The notes: a model not told the origin generated them from the letters alone. DNA of 64,000 bases from JBAZLV01 sp964586075 (GCA_964586075.1 CAZPGZ010000014.1:1-64000); one strand, 5' to 3'; shown: positions 50,322-60,499, counted from the first letter of the stretch. Program-made: numbers and translations.

Positions 50322-50936
50322 TTAATCCTCGTAGATTGGCATAAAGCGGTTGACCTCTGGCGCGAACATCATTGGTGGATCAACTGTCTCCGGAGATGTC
50401 AATATATTGATAACGATTGCCTTTCCGTTCCGGAGCCTTCCCGCCATACCGGACAATATGGAGTCTGCCTTCTGCCCGCTGATGCCACAACATTGCTCAA
50501 GGTATGCTCTACCTTTCTGATACAGGGTATTACCCTCGGCCTTATCAAGCATTCCTTCGACACTATACCGGTTTGGTAAAACGATAAGATTGCCTAATAT
50601 ATTATGGAAAAAGAACTTGTTTTTACACGCTAAATATCCTTTACATCCTTGGACATAGTTTTCGTCGCAAAAGAAAGCGTCGAACCACGCTCCGTCTTTT
50701 TCCGATCTGAATACCTCTTTCCCATCGAACTTAATGGTTAGTGTCCACGAAAATGGCGAATAAAAATTCTTGCCTTTGACATGAAGTATAACTGTTTCCT
50801 CAACTCCGTCTCCAGTTAAATCAATCTTTCTGACAATTTCTCTGTCAACCGATGGAGAGGTATCGAAAGGTTGACTTCCACAGACTGTTGGGATTATGAG
50901 AAAAACGGCTATTATGATATAAGTAATCAGTTTCAT
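50322..50936 (-). CDS. Exported protein of unknown function
   Basis: A 204-residue protein with a signal peptide (residues 1-20, ending VCGSQ; a lipobox-like IPTVC is possible). REIVRKIDLTGDGVEETVIL resembles an FG-GAP/VCBS-like 'D-L-T-G-D-G-x-E-E' calcium strand. Six cysteines are present (FFCDENY, QGCKGYLACKN, EQCCGISG), unusual for the region. No family was recognised. Confidence 0.55.
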   Translation of the reverse strand: MKLITYIIIAVFLIIPTVCGSQPFDTSPSVDREIVRKIDLTGDGVEETVILHVKGKNFYSPFSWTLTIKFDGKEVFRSEKDGAWFDAFFCDENYVQGCKGYLACKNKFFFHNILGNLIVLPNRYSVEGMLDKAEGNTLYQKGRAYLEQCCGISGQKADSILSGMAGRLRNGKAIVINILTSPETVDPPMMFAPEVNRFMPIYED

Positions 50937-51163
50937 ATGTTTTCATGAAGGCATAATCCGTAATTTAACGCGATACTGCCTCTTATAAATTACTAACAGT
51001 TATCCTGCATCATGCGAAAAATGACGTAATGTTCTTAAAGAGTCTACCATGCTTAATATAATTCGTAAATTGAAATTTCCATCTCACTGCTCCACCTGTT
51101 TAATTTACGCACCAACTTTTTAGTTGTTTGCATCGACTGAAGAGCCGCAAAAGGGATATTTCC

Positions 51164-51191
51164 TTGACAAGAAAAGTGTTTTACGTATAAT
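51164..51191 (+). promoter_or_regulatory. Sigma-70 promoter of glyQ-glyS
   Basis: Perfect TTGACA (51164-51169) and perfect TATAAT (51186-51191) with a 16-bp spacer lie 37 bp upstream of the glyQ start. No T-box or other leader fits into the remaining space. Confidence 0.8.
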
Positions 51192-51228
51192 AACTATCTG
51201 TTTTTAAAATTCATTGCAGGAGTTATTG

Positions 51229-52098
51229 TTGACATTTCAAGAGCTTATACTGACTTTGCAAAATTTCTGGGCCTCGAAGGGCTGTGTTATTCAGCAGCCG
51301 TACGATACTGAGGTCGGAGCAGGAACATTTCATCCCGCGACCTTTCTTCGGGTCCTGGGGCCCGAGCCGTGGAGCGCGGCATACGTCCAGCCGTCCCGCA
51401 GGCCGACGGACGGTCGCTATGGTGAAAATCCGAACCGCCTGCAGCATTACTATCAGTTCCAGGTTGTTCTGAAACCCCATCCCGAAAATGTGCAGGAACT
51501 CTATCTTGAAAGCCTCGTGCAGCTGGGCATCAATCCGCTGAAGCATGATATACGGTTTGTTGAGGATGACTGGGAATCGCCGACGCTCGGAGCGTGGGGG
51601 CTCGGCTGGGAGGTCTGGCTCGACGGCATGGAAATCACGCAGTTTACCTATTTCCAGCAGGTCGGCGGCATTGATCTGAAGCCGATTACGGCCGAGTTGA
51701 CGTACGGCGTGGAGCGCATCGCCATGTATCTCCAGGGAGTGAACAACGTCTACGATCTCGCATGGACCAAGAACGTAAAGTACGGCGATGTGCACCATGA
51801 AACCGAAGTCCAGTTTTCGAAGTACAACTTCGAGCTTTCGGACAAGGAAATGCTGTTCCACCAGTTCGAATCGTATGAAAAGGAATGCGACCGTCTGGTG
51901 AAGGCGGGCGTTGTCCTACCGGCATATGACTACTGCCTCAAGTGTTCGCATACCTTCAACCTTCTCGACGCGGCAGGCGCCATCAGCGTGACCGAGCGCA
52001 CCGGCTACATCGCACGCGTGCGCAAACTGGCGAGGGCCTGCGCCCATGCATATCTCGCGAACCGCGAGGAAAAGGGCTTTCCGATGCTGAAGAAATAA
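51229..52098 (+). CDS. glyQ: Glycyl-tRNA synthetase alpha subunit
   Basis: A 289-residue class II aminoacyl-tRNA synthetase subunit that activates glycine. The N-terminus after the chosen start (M)TFQELILTLQNFWASKGC is the family opening; CVIQQPYDTEVGAGTFHPATF (read as CVIQQPYDTE then VGAGTFHPATF), RYGENPNRLQHYYQFQV and LGWEVWLDGMEITQFTYFQQ are diagnostic. The start is TTG 51229, with AGGAG at 6-nt spacing; the in-frame TTG 51214 lies before that site. glyS follows after 76 bp. Confidence 0.95.
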   Translation: MTFQELILTLQNFWASKGCVIQQPYDTEVGAGTFHPATFLRVLGPEPWSAAYVQPSRRPTDGRYGENPNRLQHYYQFQVVLKPHPENVQELYLESLVQLGINPLKHDIRFVEDDWESPTLGAWGLGWEVWLDGMEITQFTYFQQVGGIDLKPITAELTYGVERIAMYLQGVNNVYDLAWTKNVKYGDVHHETEVQFSKYNFELSDKEMLFHQFESYEKECDRLVKAGVVLPAYDYCLKCSHTFNLLDAAGAISVTERTGYIARVRKLARACAHAYLANREEKGFPMLKK

Positions 52099-52174
52099 TT
52101 ATTCTTTGCTCTAATGGGCACATCGTTTTTTGCGGTTGTCCGTTGTTACTATTTCTGGTTGTCAGGAGTTGTCT

Positions 52175-54259
52175 TTGTCAAAAGAATTTGTATTAGAGAT
52201 TGGTACCGAAGAGATTCCCTCCCGGTTTCTGAATCCGGCAATTGAGAAAATGCAGGAGCTGTTCGTCGCGCTTCTCGCCTCCGGCAGAATCGTTTCGTTC
52301 GGAGAGATCAAGGCCTATGCCACTCCTCGCCGTCTTGTTCTGCACGCCCCCGAACTGGCCGAAAGCCAGGCAGACATTTCAAAGGAAGTGATCGGGCCTC
52401 CCAAAAAAGTCGCGTACGATGCCGGGGGCAAACCCACCAAGGCCGCCCTCGTTTTTGCTGAAAAGAACAAAGTGAGCGTGGACGCTCTTACGATCAAGGC
52501 CATGGACAAGGGTGAATACCTTGTGGCAAAGGTGGACGAGCGGGGCGGTGATACTGCTGACTGGCTCAAACAAGTGCTGCCCGGCTACATCCTGTCGATC
52601 CCGTTCCAGAAAACCATGCGCTGGATGGACAAGGACATTCGGTTTGCGCGGCCCATTCACTGGCTTCTTGCCGTGTGGGGGGGAGCGGTTATCGATTTCG
52701 AACTGAACGGCATCAAAAGCAGCAATCTCTCACGCGGCCACCGGTTTATGAGCCCCGGCGCATTCCTGGTCAAGGATTTCAAATCGTATCTTTCCCAGAC
52801 GGAACCGAATTACATCACCGTTGACCCCGAAGTCCGCAAACAGCGGATCATAAAACAGACGCAGGAGCTCGCGAAAACAAAAAACGGCGTGGTGCTGGAC
52901 GATCCGGGCCTGGTCGAGGAAACGGCGAACCTTGTGGAATATCCGGTGGCTGTGCTGGGGACCATTGACAAGGAATACCTCCGCATCCCCAAGGAAATAC
53001 TGATCACCGCCATGCGCGAGCATCAGCGGTATTTCAGCGTGGTTTCAGCGAACGATGGCGCGCTCCTGCCGTACTTTATCACCATCAGCAACACCCGGGC
53101 CCAGGACATGGACGTCATCCAGGCGGGAAATGAGCGGGTGCTTGCCGCACGGCTTTCGGATGCCGCATACTTTTTCGACCATGATATAAAACAGCCGCTC
53201 GAAACCAGGGTAGAGGGCCTTAAAAAAGTTACCTATCAAGAAAAACTCGGATCGCTGTTTGACAAAACAGAACGGGTAAAGAAAATGGCGGTGCATCTTG
53301 CGGCCCTTTTGAATGCCGATGCCGCAATTTCGGAACGCGCCGCTACCCTCTGCAAGGCGGATCTGATCACCGGAGTGGTGGGAGAGTTCCCCAAACTCCA
53401 GGGCGTGATGGGCAGGCAATACGCGCTCCTTTCCGGAGAAGATCCGAAGACCGCGGACGCGGTCCTTGAGCATTATCTGCCCCGGTTCGCCGGCGATACC
53501 CTGCCCGCGACGCGGGAAGGCATGTGCGTGGGGATCGCAGACCGGATCGACACGATCACCGGCTGTTTTTCGGTCGGGCTCATTCCGAGCGGATCAGAGG
53601 ACCCGTACGGCCTCCGCAGACAGTCCGTTGCCATTCTAAACATGCTGTTTGAGCAGGGCCTGCGGTTGTCGCTTGATGCCCTGATCGCGGAAGCATGCAA
53701 GGCATACGGTCTGGGAAAAAGTGATACACTGAAAGTAAAAACCGAAGTCCTCTCGTTCTTCGCTCAGCGGCTTGCCGGAATGCTTGCCTCCGAAGGGCTT
53801 CGCTCGGATGTGGTGGATGCGGCGCTGTCCGTGGGATTCGATGATCCATTGATCGCGCGGGAAAAGGTGAAAGCGCTTGACGCACTCAGGACGTCGGAGG
53901 ACTACCAGCCTCTGGTCACCGCGCTGAAGCGGGCGGGCAATATTCTTCCGAAAGATTTTGAAGGCGCGGTGAAGAAGAGTCTCCTGAAACTGGACGCCGA
54001 GAAGGGGCTGTTTGCGGCCTATACAGAGATCGAGGGTCTTGTCCGAAAGAAAACAACGGCGCTTGATTTCCGGGGAGCTCTTGCCGATATCGCGTCGCTC
54101 CGGAAACCGGTTGACGCATTTTTTGAAACAGTCATGGTAATGGACAAGGACCCGGATGTGAAGGCGAACCGGCTCGCGCTGCTTGCCGCGATTACCGGTC
54201 TTTTTTCGCAGATCGCCGATTTTTCACGGCTGGTTTTGAGCACCGAAGAAAAAGCATAA
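52175..54259 (+). CDS. glyS: Glycyl-tRNA synthetase beta subunit
   Basis: A 694-residue beta subunit needed for tRNA binding. (M)SKEFVLEIGTEEIPSRFL is the family start, MRWMDKDIRFARPIHWLLA and MREHQRYFSV are conserved, and the C-terminal anticodon-binding DALRTSEDYQPLVTALKR region is complete. Length fits (about 690). The start is again TTG (52175) with AGGAG at 6-nt spacing, the same initiation context as glyQ, which may set matched translation of the two subunits. Confidence 0.95.
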   Translation: MSKEFVLEIGTEEIPSRFLNPAIEKMQELFVALLASGRIVSFGEIKAYATPRRLVLHAPELAESQADISKEVIGPPKKVAYDAGGKPTKAALVFAEKNKVSVDALTIKAMDKGEYLVAKVDERGGDTADWLKQVLPGYILSIPFQKTMRWMDKDIRFARPIHWLLAVWGGAVIDFELNGIKSSNLSRGHRFMSPGAFLVKDFKSYLSQTEPNYITVDPEVRKQRIIKQTQELAKTKNGVVLDDPGLVEETANLVEYPVAVLGTIDKEYLRIPKEILITAMREHQRYFSVVSANDGALLPYFITISNTRAQDMDVIQAGNERVLAARLSDAAYFFDHDIKQPLETRVEGLKKVTYQEKLGSLFDKTERVKKMAVHLAALLNADAAISERAATLCKADLITGVVGEFPKLQGVMGRQYALLSGEDPKTADAVLEHYLPRFAGDTLPATREGMCVGIADRIDTITGCFSVGLIPSGSEDPYGLRRQSVAILNMLFEQGLRLSLDALIAEACKAYGLGKSDTLKVKTEVLSFFAQRLAGMLASEGLRSDVVDAALSVGFDDPLIAREKVKALDALRTSEDYQPLVTALKRAGNILPKDFEGAVKKSLLKLDAEKGLFAAYTEIEGLVRKKTTALDFRGALADIASLRKPVDAFFETVMVMDKDPDVKANRLALLAAITGLFSQIADFSRLVLSTEEKA

Positions 54260-54334
54260 GCACCTCTTTGCGGAGCGCGGGTTATGGATATTGTAAAAAT
54301 GTTTAAACAGTTTTTTTCAAGGGAGGATCGCTCT

Positions 54335-57019
54335 ATGGGTATGGAGAAAAAATATATTTACTTCTTTGGCGGAGGCAAGGCGGACGGATCAGGCGGGATG
54401 AAAGACCTGCTCGGCGGCAAGGGCGCCGGCCTCGCTGAGATGACGAATGCCGGTGTGCCGGTTCCTCCCGGTTTTACCATTACCACCGAAGTCTGCAACC
54501 TGTTCTATGATCTTGGCAAACGCGTTCCTGACGGTCTTGATGATGCGATGCGCGAGTACATGCGCAAGATGGAAGACGCGCTGGGCGGCGGCTACCGATT
54601 TGCCGACCCGGACCGCCCTTTGCTGGTTTCGGTGCGGTCGGGATCGAAGTTCTCCATGCCCGGCATGATGGACACGGTTTTGAACCTCGGACTGAACGAC
54701 ACAACCGTCCAGGGACTCATCCGGCTGTCGAACAACGAGCGGTTTGCCTGGGACGCCTACCGGCGTTTTATTCAGATGTTCGGCAACGTGGTCATGAACA
54801 TCGAGAAGGAAGTTTTTGAACATATTATTAACGACGTAAAGAAAAAAAAGAAGGTGAAGCTTGATCTTGCTCTGACCGCCGAAGACCTTGCCGGACTTGT
54901 AGACAAGTTTAAAGCCAAAGTGCGGCAGGTCGCGAAACGTGATTTTCCCCAGGACCCGTGGGAGCAGCTTGCCATGGCGCGCGACGCGGTGTTCGGTTCC
55001 TGGAACAATCCCCGCGCCATCACCTACCGGAAGCTGAACGATATTCCCGGCAACCTCGGCACGGCAGTGAACATCCAGGCGATGGTCTTCGGCAACATGG
55101 GAGACAATTCGGCAACCGGTGTCGGCTTCACCCGGAACCCTTCAACCGGCGCCAAGGAATTCTACGGGGAGTATCTTACCAATGCCCAGGGCGAGGACGT
55201 GGTGGCGGGCATTCGTACTCCGCATCCCATCACGGACCTCGAGAAAGAAATGCCGCAGGTATACCAGCAGCTGCGCGGAATAACCGAGAGGCTTGAGCAG
55301 CATTACCGCGATGTCCAGGACTTCGAATTCACCGTCCAGGAAGGCGTTTTGTATATGCTCCAGACCCGGACCGGAAAGCGCACCGCTTCCGCGGCGGTCA
55401 AGATTGCCGTGGACATGGTGTCTGAAGGGCTCATTTCCAGGGAGGAAGCCGTGCTGCGTGTCGAGCCCGCGTCTCTGGACCAGCTTCTGCACCCCATTAT
55501 CGACCCCAAGGCGAGAATCAAGGTCATTGCCAGGGGGCTTCCGGCATCGCCCGGAGCTGCATCCGGAATAGTGGTATTCACCGCCGATGAAGCGGTAAAA
55601 CAGTCATTGACCAACAAAGTAATCCTTGTCCGCCCCGAAACCACGCCGGATGACATTCATGGCATGGATGCGGCAAAAGGAATTCTGACCGCCCGCGGCG
55701 GCATGACCTCTCACGCTGCGGTCGTCGCGCGGGGCATGGGAAAACCCTGCGTATCGGGCTGCGAGTCCATTCGGGTCGATCTCAAAAACCTAAAGTTTAC
55801 CATCGGACGCCTGACCGTAAAAGCGGGTGAGTATATTACCGTGGACGGAGGCACGGGCAGGGTCATGCTCGGGAAGGTGGCCACAGTCGACCCGGCAGTG
55901 AGCGGTGATTTCTCCACACTCATGAAATGGGCCGATGAGTTCCGTGCTCTGGGAGTCCGGGCCAACGCGGATACGCCGCGCGATGCCAAAACGGCGAAAA
56001 AGTTCGGCGCGGGAGGCATCGGGTTGTGTCGTACTGAGCACATGTTTTTTGCGGAAGACCGGATCCCCATTGTGCAGCAAATGATCATGTCCAGCACGGT
56101 GGAAGACCGCGAGGATGCGCTTGCCAAGCTTCTTCCCATGCAGCGTTCGGATTTCAAGGGCCTCTTCGAAACCATGGACGGCCTGCCGGTTACCATCCGT
56201 CTTCTGGATCCACCGCTGCATGAGTTTCTGCCCAGCCGGGAAGAGCTTATGGTTGAAGTCGCCGTGATGAAAGCAAAGAAGACCCCCAAGGCGGTCATAG
56301 CGAAAAAAGAGAAGATTCTCCGTCGTGTGGAAGAACTGCACGAATTCAACCCCATGCTTGGTTTACGAGGGTGCAGACTTGGGATCATCTATGCCGAGAT
56401 TACCCGTATGCAGACGCGCGCCATCATCGAAGCCGCGTGCGATGTCGCCAAAAAAGGGACCACCGTGAAACCCGAGATCATGGTTCCTCTCGTCGGCATC
56501 AGTCTTGAACTTTCGAATCAGAAGTCGATTATTGATGCTACGGCGCAGGAAGTCATGCAGAAAAAAGGAATTCAGGTGGAGTATACCATCGGAACCATGA
56601 TCGAACTTCCGCGCGCCGCCCTTATCGCGGATGAGATAGCCAGGGAAGCCGAGTTTTTCTCCTTCGGCACCAATGATCTGACCCAGACAACGTTCGGGTT
56701 CAGCCGCGACGATGCCGGCAAATTTATCAACTATTATCTTGACAACGGCATTCTGGAGAAAGATCCCTTCCGGACCATGGATGACAAGGGAGTGGGACAG
56801 CTCGTCAAGATGGGAATCGAGAAAGGCCGCTCCACCCGTCCGAACCTGAAGGTCGGCATCTGCGGTGAGCATGGCGGCGATCCGGCGAGCGTTGAACAGT
56901 GCCACCGCCTTGGTCTTACCTACGTCAGTTGTTCTCCCTACCGCGTTCCGATTGCGCGTCTTGCAGCGGCTCACGCAAAACTGAAGGAAAAAGGCATAGG
57001 CGGTACGGTGACGAAATAG
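54335..57019 (+). CDS. ppdK: Pyruvate, phosphate dikinase
   Basis: An 894-residue PPDK that interconverts pyruvate, ATP and phosphate with phosphoenolpyruvate, AMP and pyrophosphate. The N-terminal ATP-grasp domain (KYIYFFGGGKADGS, DLLGGKGAGLAEM) is followed by the swivelling domain with the catalytic His460 in GGMTSHAAVVARGMGKPCVS. The PEP-binding TIM barrel has GIGLCRTEHMFF, FGTNDLTQTTFGFSRDD and the active cysteine C843 in GICGEHGGDPAS. All key residues are present. ATG 54335 has GGGAGG 8 nt upstream. The gene ends at a perfect terminator. Confidence 0.96.
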   Translation: MGMEKKYIYFFGGGKADGSGGMKDLLGGKGAGLAEMTNAGVPVPPGFTITTEVCNLFYDLGKRVPDGLDDAMREYMRKMEDALGGGYRFADPDRPLLVSVRSGSKFSMPGMMDTVLNLGLNDTTVQGLIRLSNNERFAWDAYRRFIQMFGNVVMNIEKEVFEHIINDVKKKKKVKLDLALTAEDLAGLVDKFKAKVRQVAKRDFPQDPWEQLAMARDAVFGSWNNPRAITYRKLNDIPGNLGTAVNIQAMVFGNMGDNSATGVGFTRNPSTGAKEFYGEYLTNAQGEDVVAGIRTPHPITDLEKEMPQVYQQLRGITERLEQHYRDVQDFEFTVQEGVLYMLQTRTGKRTASAAVKIAVDMVSEGLISREEAVLRVEPASLDQLLHPIIDPKARIKVIARGLPASPGAASGIVVFTADEAVKQSLTNKVILVRPETTPDDIHGMDAAKGILTARGGMTSHAAVVARGMGKPCVSGCESIRVDLKNLKFTIGRLTVKAGEYITVDGGTGRVMLGKVATVDPAVSGDFSTLMKWADEFRALGVRANADTPRDAKTAKKFGAGGIGLCRTEHMFFAEDRIPIVQQMIMSSTVEDREDALAKLLPMQRSDFKGLFETMDGLPVTIRLLDPPLHEFLPSREELMVEVAVMKAKKTPKAVIAKKEKILRRVEELHEFNPMLGLRGCRLGIIYAEITRMQTRAIIEAACDVAKKGTTVKPEIMVPLVGISLELSNQKSIIDATAQEVMQKKGIQVEYTIGTMIELPRAALIADEIAREAEFFSFGTNDLTQTTFGFSRDDAGKFINYYLDNGILEKDPFRTMDDKGVGQLVKMGIEKGRSTRPNLKVGICGEHGGDPASVEQCHRLGLTYVSCSPYRVPIARLAAAHAKLKEKGIGGTVTK

Positions 57020-57037
57020 CAGATCCCGAACAAGTAT

Positions 57038-57066
57038 AAGGGCGGCGCAAGCCGCCCTTCCTGTTT
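57038..57066 (+). terminator. Intrinsic terminator of ppdK
   Basis: AAGGGCGGC (57038-57046) and GCCGCCCTT (57051-57059) pair perfectly around a GCAA tetraloop and are followed by CCTGTTT. It lies 19 bp after the ppdK stop. Confidence 0.85.
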
Positions 57067-57129
57067 GCGGAAGACGCAGTTTTGACGGTTGCTGTCCGGC
57101 GCACTGCTTCTTTACGGAAGGAGAAAAAT

Positions 57130-57453
57130 ATGGGATGGTTTTATCTGTTCTGGGCCATTATTTTCGAAGTGTCGGGAACTACGTGCATGAAGCTGTCGCA
57201 AGGCTTTACCAAAATCCTGCCATCTATTTTGATGTTTGTTTTTTATGCTCTCAGCTTTGTCTCTCTGACGTTTGTCCTCAAAAAAATCAATGTGAGTGTT
57301 GCCTACGCAGTGTGGTCCGGGCTGGGGACCGCATTGATTGCCGTCATCGGAGCCGTCTGGTTTAAGGAACCCATGAATGCAATAAAAATATCCTCAATTG
57401 GACTGATTATTCTGGGAGTAATCGGACTGAATCTGGTCGGTGAGATGCATTAG
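57130..57453 (+). CDS. Small multidrug resistance (SMR) family transporter
   Basis: A 107-residue protein with four transmembrane helices. The membrane-embedded glutamate E13 lies in FWAIIFEVSGTTCMKLS, as in EmrE (E14), and VAYAVWSGLGTALIAVIG and GLIILGVIGLNL are conserved. It exchanges protons for cations such as quaternary ammonium compounds or guanidinium. ATG 57130 has GGAAGGAG upstream. A membrane gene of unknown function follows 21 bp later. Confidence 0.9.
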   Translation: MGWFYLFWAIIFEVSGTTCMKLSQGFTKILPSILMFVFYALSFVSLTFVLKKINVSVAYAVWSGLGTALIAVIGAVWFKEPMNAIKISSIGLIILGVIGLNLVGEMH

Positions 57454-57474
57454 CGTAGCTAGGAGGACAGCACA

Positions 57475-58179
57475 ATGGAAGATACGGTACAGAAGGACGA
57501 TCTGGAAGACCGGCTTCAAAGTGTCGAAAAACGGCTTGCCCGTATGGAGTCGAAACAGACTGCCGTGGAAGTTCCTGTGCTGCATCCGGCGCTGCTTTTC
57601 GCGCTTTCGTTGATATCCGTTTTTCTGGGATATTTGGCGGTGGGATATCCGCAGCATCTGTATCAGTTTCTGTTCAGCGGTTTGCTTCTTCTTCTCTTGT
57701 ATCATCGCGGTTTTCTACATATGCCGCGCGGACACTGGCGCTGGCCGCAGGTCGCGCTGAATTTTTTTCTGCTGTGCCTTTTTTTCAAATTTCTGATCGG
57801 AGGCGGGGTGACGTTTCCGTTTGACTGGCTCAAGCTGCCGGTGATCACGAAAAGTCCGCCTCCTGCCGATCCTTCGTGGTATTCCTCTTTTATTCCCGAT
57901 TACACGGTGCAATGGCAGGGAATCCCGAAAATTTCGGATTGGAGCATCGATATCACGAAGCTGCAGACCATCTTTCTGCTCGCAACATTTGCAGGAATGC
58001 TGTTTCGGTTCGAACCGTTTACTTCTATTACGGCCATGACCCTTCTGGTCATTTCGGTTCCCGCCTATTTGCATTACAACTGGGACTGGATGGTCTTATT
58101 TCTTATTGTCGGCGCGGTTTCGCTCTATCTCCAGTCGGGGTCGAGGGCTGCTTCCCGAATGCCTTCAAACAGTATGTGA
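57475..58179 (+). CDS. Membrane protein of unknown function
   Basis: A 234-residue protein. The first 35 residues are a charged coiled coil (KDDLEDRLQSVEKRLARMES). Five or six transmembrane helices follow, separated by a hydrophilic loop near residues 120-155 (WYSSFIPDYTVQWQGIP). No family was recognised. TAGGAGGACAGC precedes ATG 57475. It probably shares a transcript with the SMR gene. Confidence 0.6.
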   Translation: MEDTVQKDDLEDRLQSVEKRLARMESKQTAVEVPVLHPALLFALSLISVFLGYLAVGYPQHLYQFLFSGLLLLLLYHRGFLHMPRGHWRWPQVALNFFLLCLFFKFLIGGGVTFPFDWLKLPVITKSPPPADPSWYSSFIPDYTVQWQGIPKISDWSIDITKLQTIFLLATFAGMLFRFEPFTSITAMTLLVISVPAYLHYNWDWMVLFLIVGAVSLYLQSGSRAASRMPSNSM

Positions 58180-58279
58180 TACTTGATGAATCCATGGGTC
58201 GCTGCGGCGGCCGACACTCTAGTGTTCTGTTGTCATGCCGGATTATTCTGGTGCAGGGGCCGGCGGACAGGAGGTACGT

Positions 58280-58825
58280 ATGCCAAAAGTTGCGATGATT
58301 CTTGCGGATGGATTTGAAGAAGTCGAAGCGATGGCCATCGTGGATGTTCTGCGGCGGGCCGGGATCGAAACAGTCATGGCGGGCCTGCACGACGGCCCGA
58401 TTACCGGCAGCCGGAAGGTGCGCGTACTCCCCGATGCCCTGATCGATGCGGTACGGTCCGATGATTTTGATATGCTGGTCCTGCCGGGAGGACAGCCGGG
58501 AACGGACAATATGAACGCGGATGGCCGTGTGGCAGACCTGGTCAGGGACTTCGCGCGGAAGGGCAAGCTGATCGGCGCAATCTGCGCCGCCCCCATGGTT
58601 CTTGCCGAGGCAGGAGTGTTGCAGGGGAAGCATGCCACTTCATATCCTTCCTGCCGGGACAGGGTACACGGCGCCCTCTACGAAGAAAAAACCGTGGTCA
58701 CGGACGGAAACATTTTGACCAGCAGAGGACCCGGTACGGCGCTGCATTTCAGTCTTGCCCTTGTGGAACGTCTTGCGGGCAGGGAGAAGGCACAAACAAT
58801 CAAAGAGGCGATGCTGGTAGTCTAG
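58280..58825 (+). CDS. DJ-1/PfpI family protein
   Basis: A 181-residue DJ-1 superfamily protein. VAMILADGFEEVEAM carries the conserved glutamate, and the nucleophile elbow is G-A-I-C102-A-A-P-M. THE segment LPGGQPGTDNM and the closing GTALHFSLALVE match the YajL/DJ-1 branch. Members act as deglycase or chaperone-like proteins or in thiamine-related chemistry. AGGAGGTACGT precedes ATG 58280. Confidence 0.88.
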   Translation: MPKVAMILADGFEEVEAMAIVDVLRRAGIETVMAGLHDGPITGSRKVRVLPDALIDAVRSDDFDMLVLPGGQPGTDNMNADGRVADLVRDFARKGKLIGAICAAPMVLAEAGVLQGKHATSYPSCRDRVHGALYEEKTVVTDGNILTSRGPGTALHFSLALVERLAGREKAQTIKEAMLVV

Positions 58826-58996
58826 TATTCGGTTCAGTACATCCGTTCTGATATCCTGGTTCTGGATTGCAAATACGCGAAATTTCCGAAGTCCGATTAA
58901 GCAGTATGAAAACGTTACGCAACCTTAAATATTACGAGCAAAATGTTGCTCGGAGACGCCCGTGACAGCTCTTGTCATCAATATGAAGGTTCGTGC

Positions 58997-60499
58997 ATGC
59001 CAAACCTAAAATCCTTTTCATTTTTTCTGTCAGTCCTACTCTTACTCATACTGCTTCTCTTCAGCGGTTCTCTTGCAATGGCAAAATCGACCGTGGATGA
59101 AATCAAATCACGCGGCGTGCTGCTCTGGGGATCGGATTCCGAGGGTGGTGCGCCCTATGTGTTTCCGGACCCGAAGGAACCTTCAAGACTGATCGGGTTT
59201 GAACTCGATATTGCGGAAGCAGTGGCAAAAGAACTGGGCGTCAGGGCGCAACTCATTCAAACAGCATGGGACAGCCTGATTCCGGCGCTTGAGCGTGGAG
59301 ACTACGACATGGCGATGAACGGTCTGGAGATCATTCCAGAACGGGGAAAAAGAGTCCTTTTCTCGAGACCATACTATGTTTTTACGCTTCAACTGATGGT
59401 TCGAAATGAAGAGCAGAACATCAGAAGCATCCACGATCTGCCGGGTAAGAAAGTAGGCACCCTTGCAGGCGCTGTCGCGCATGATATGTTGAAACAGATC
59501 GGCAACGTGGACATCCGGTCCTATTCGGCGGCCTGGCCCTATGAAGATCTTGCCCTCGGAAGACTGGACGCTGTTTTCCTTGATACTCCCATCACTGTCT
59601 ATTATGGAAAACCGGATGCACGGCTTAAATACGCAGGTCCTCAGGAAGGGGAGGGATTTTACGGCATCGCAATCCGGAAACAAGACAGGGATCTTAAAGA
59701 CATTGTTGACAGGGTCATTGACCGGCTGCTTCGCACCGGCGAATTGAAGCGGATCTATGAAAAGTGGGGCCTGTGGGACAAGGCGCAATCTAAACTTTTC
59801 TCCTACAATATGGCGACAACCGATGCGGGGCGGCAGTTCCGCTCCGAGAGTACGGACGCCCCGCTGTATACGTTTTTCCCCTCCCTCTTGAAAGGGGCCG
59901 CAATTACGGTCTTGATTTCTGCGGCGTCCATGGCGCTTGCAATGCTCCTCGGTGCGATGCTTGCCGTCGCCCGGGAATATGGACCACGGTCTGCCGGAAT
60001 TGCCGCAACTGCTTATGTAGAAGTTTACCGCGGTACGCCGCTTCTCATACAGCTCTTTATCCTGTACTACGGCCTGCCGAATGTCGGCATCACGCTGTCG
60101 CCGCTTGCCGCTGCCATCATCGGTCTCGGAATGAACTACGCGGCCTATGAAGCCGAAGTCTACCGTGCGGGCATAGATGCCGTGCCGCGGGGCCAGATGG
60201 AGGCCGCCTTCTCGCTCGGCATGAGCCAATCTCTCGCGTTGAGAAAAATCATCTTCCCCCAGGCTTTCAGGGTCAGCCTGCCTGCGGTAACGAATGATTT
60301 CATCGCCCTGTTTAAGGATTCCTCCATTGTCTCGGTTATCGCCATGGTGGAGCTGACCAAAACATACGGCATCCTTGCGGCCACTACGCTGCGTTATTTT
60401 GAACTCGGAGTTATTGCTGCGGTTTTATATTTTGGTATGAGCTATCCCTTGTCGCTCCTCGCAAGAAGACTGGAGCGAAAATTAAAAGGAAAACATTAG
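58997..60499 (+). CDS. Polar amino-acid ABC transporter: substrate-binding and permease domains fused
   Basis: A 500-residue fusion. Residues 1-30 are a signal segment; about 35-265 are a family 3 solute-binding domain (SRGVLLWGSDSEGGAPYVF, GFELDIAEAVAKELGV, YDMAMNGLEIIPER, YEKWGLWD). From about 290 to 500 is a HisM/GlnP-type permease with the EAA-like loop AAFSLGMSQSLALRKIIFPQ. It should import glutamine, histidine or a similar amino acid with the ATPase encoded 57 bp downstream. The start at ATG 58997 is chosen for the clean signal sequence. Confidence 0.9.
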   Translation: MPNLKSFSFFLSVLLLLILLLFSGSLAMAKSTVDEIKSRGVLLWGSDSEGGAPYVFPDPKEPSRLIGFELDIAEAVAKELGVRAQLIQTAWDSLIPALERGDYDMAMNGLEIIPERGKRVLFSRPYYVFTLQLMVRNEEQNIRSIHDLPGKKVGTLAGAVAHDMLKQIGNVDIRSYSAAWPYEDLALGRLDAVFLDTPITVYYGKPDARLKYAGPQEGEGFYGIAIRKQDRDLKDIVDRVIDRLLRTGELKRIYEKWGLWDKAQSKLFSYNMATTDAGRQFRSESTDAPLYTFFPSLLKGAAITVLISAASMALAMLLGAMLAVAREYGPRSAGIAATAYVEVYRGTPLLIQLFILYYGLPNVGITLSPLAAAIIGLGMNYAAYEAEVYRAGIDAVPRGQMEAAFSLGMSQSLALRKIIFPQAFRVSLPAVTNDFIALFKDSSIVSVIAMVELTKTYGILAATTLRYFELGVIAAVLYFGMSYPLSLLARRLERKLKGKH

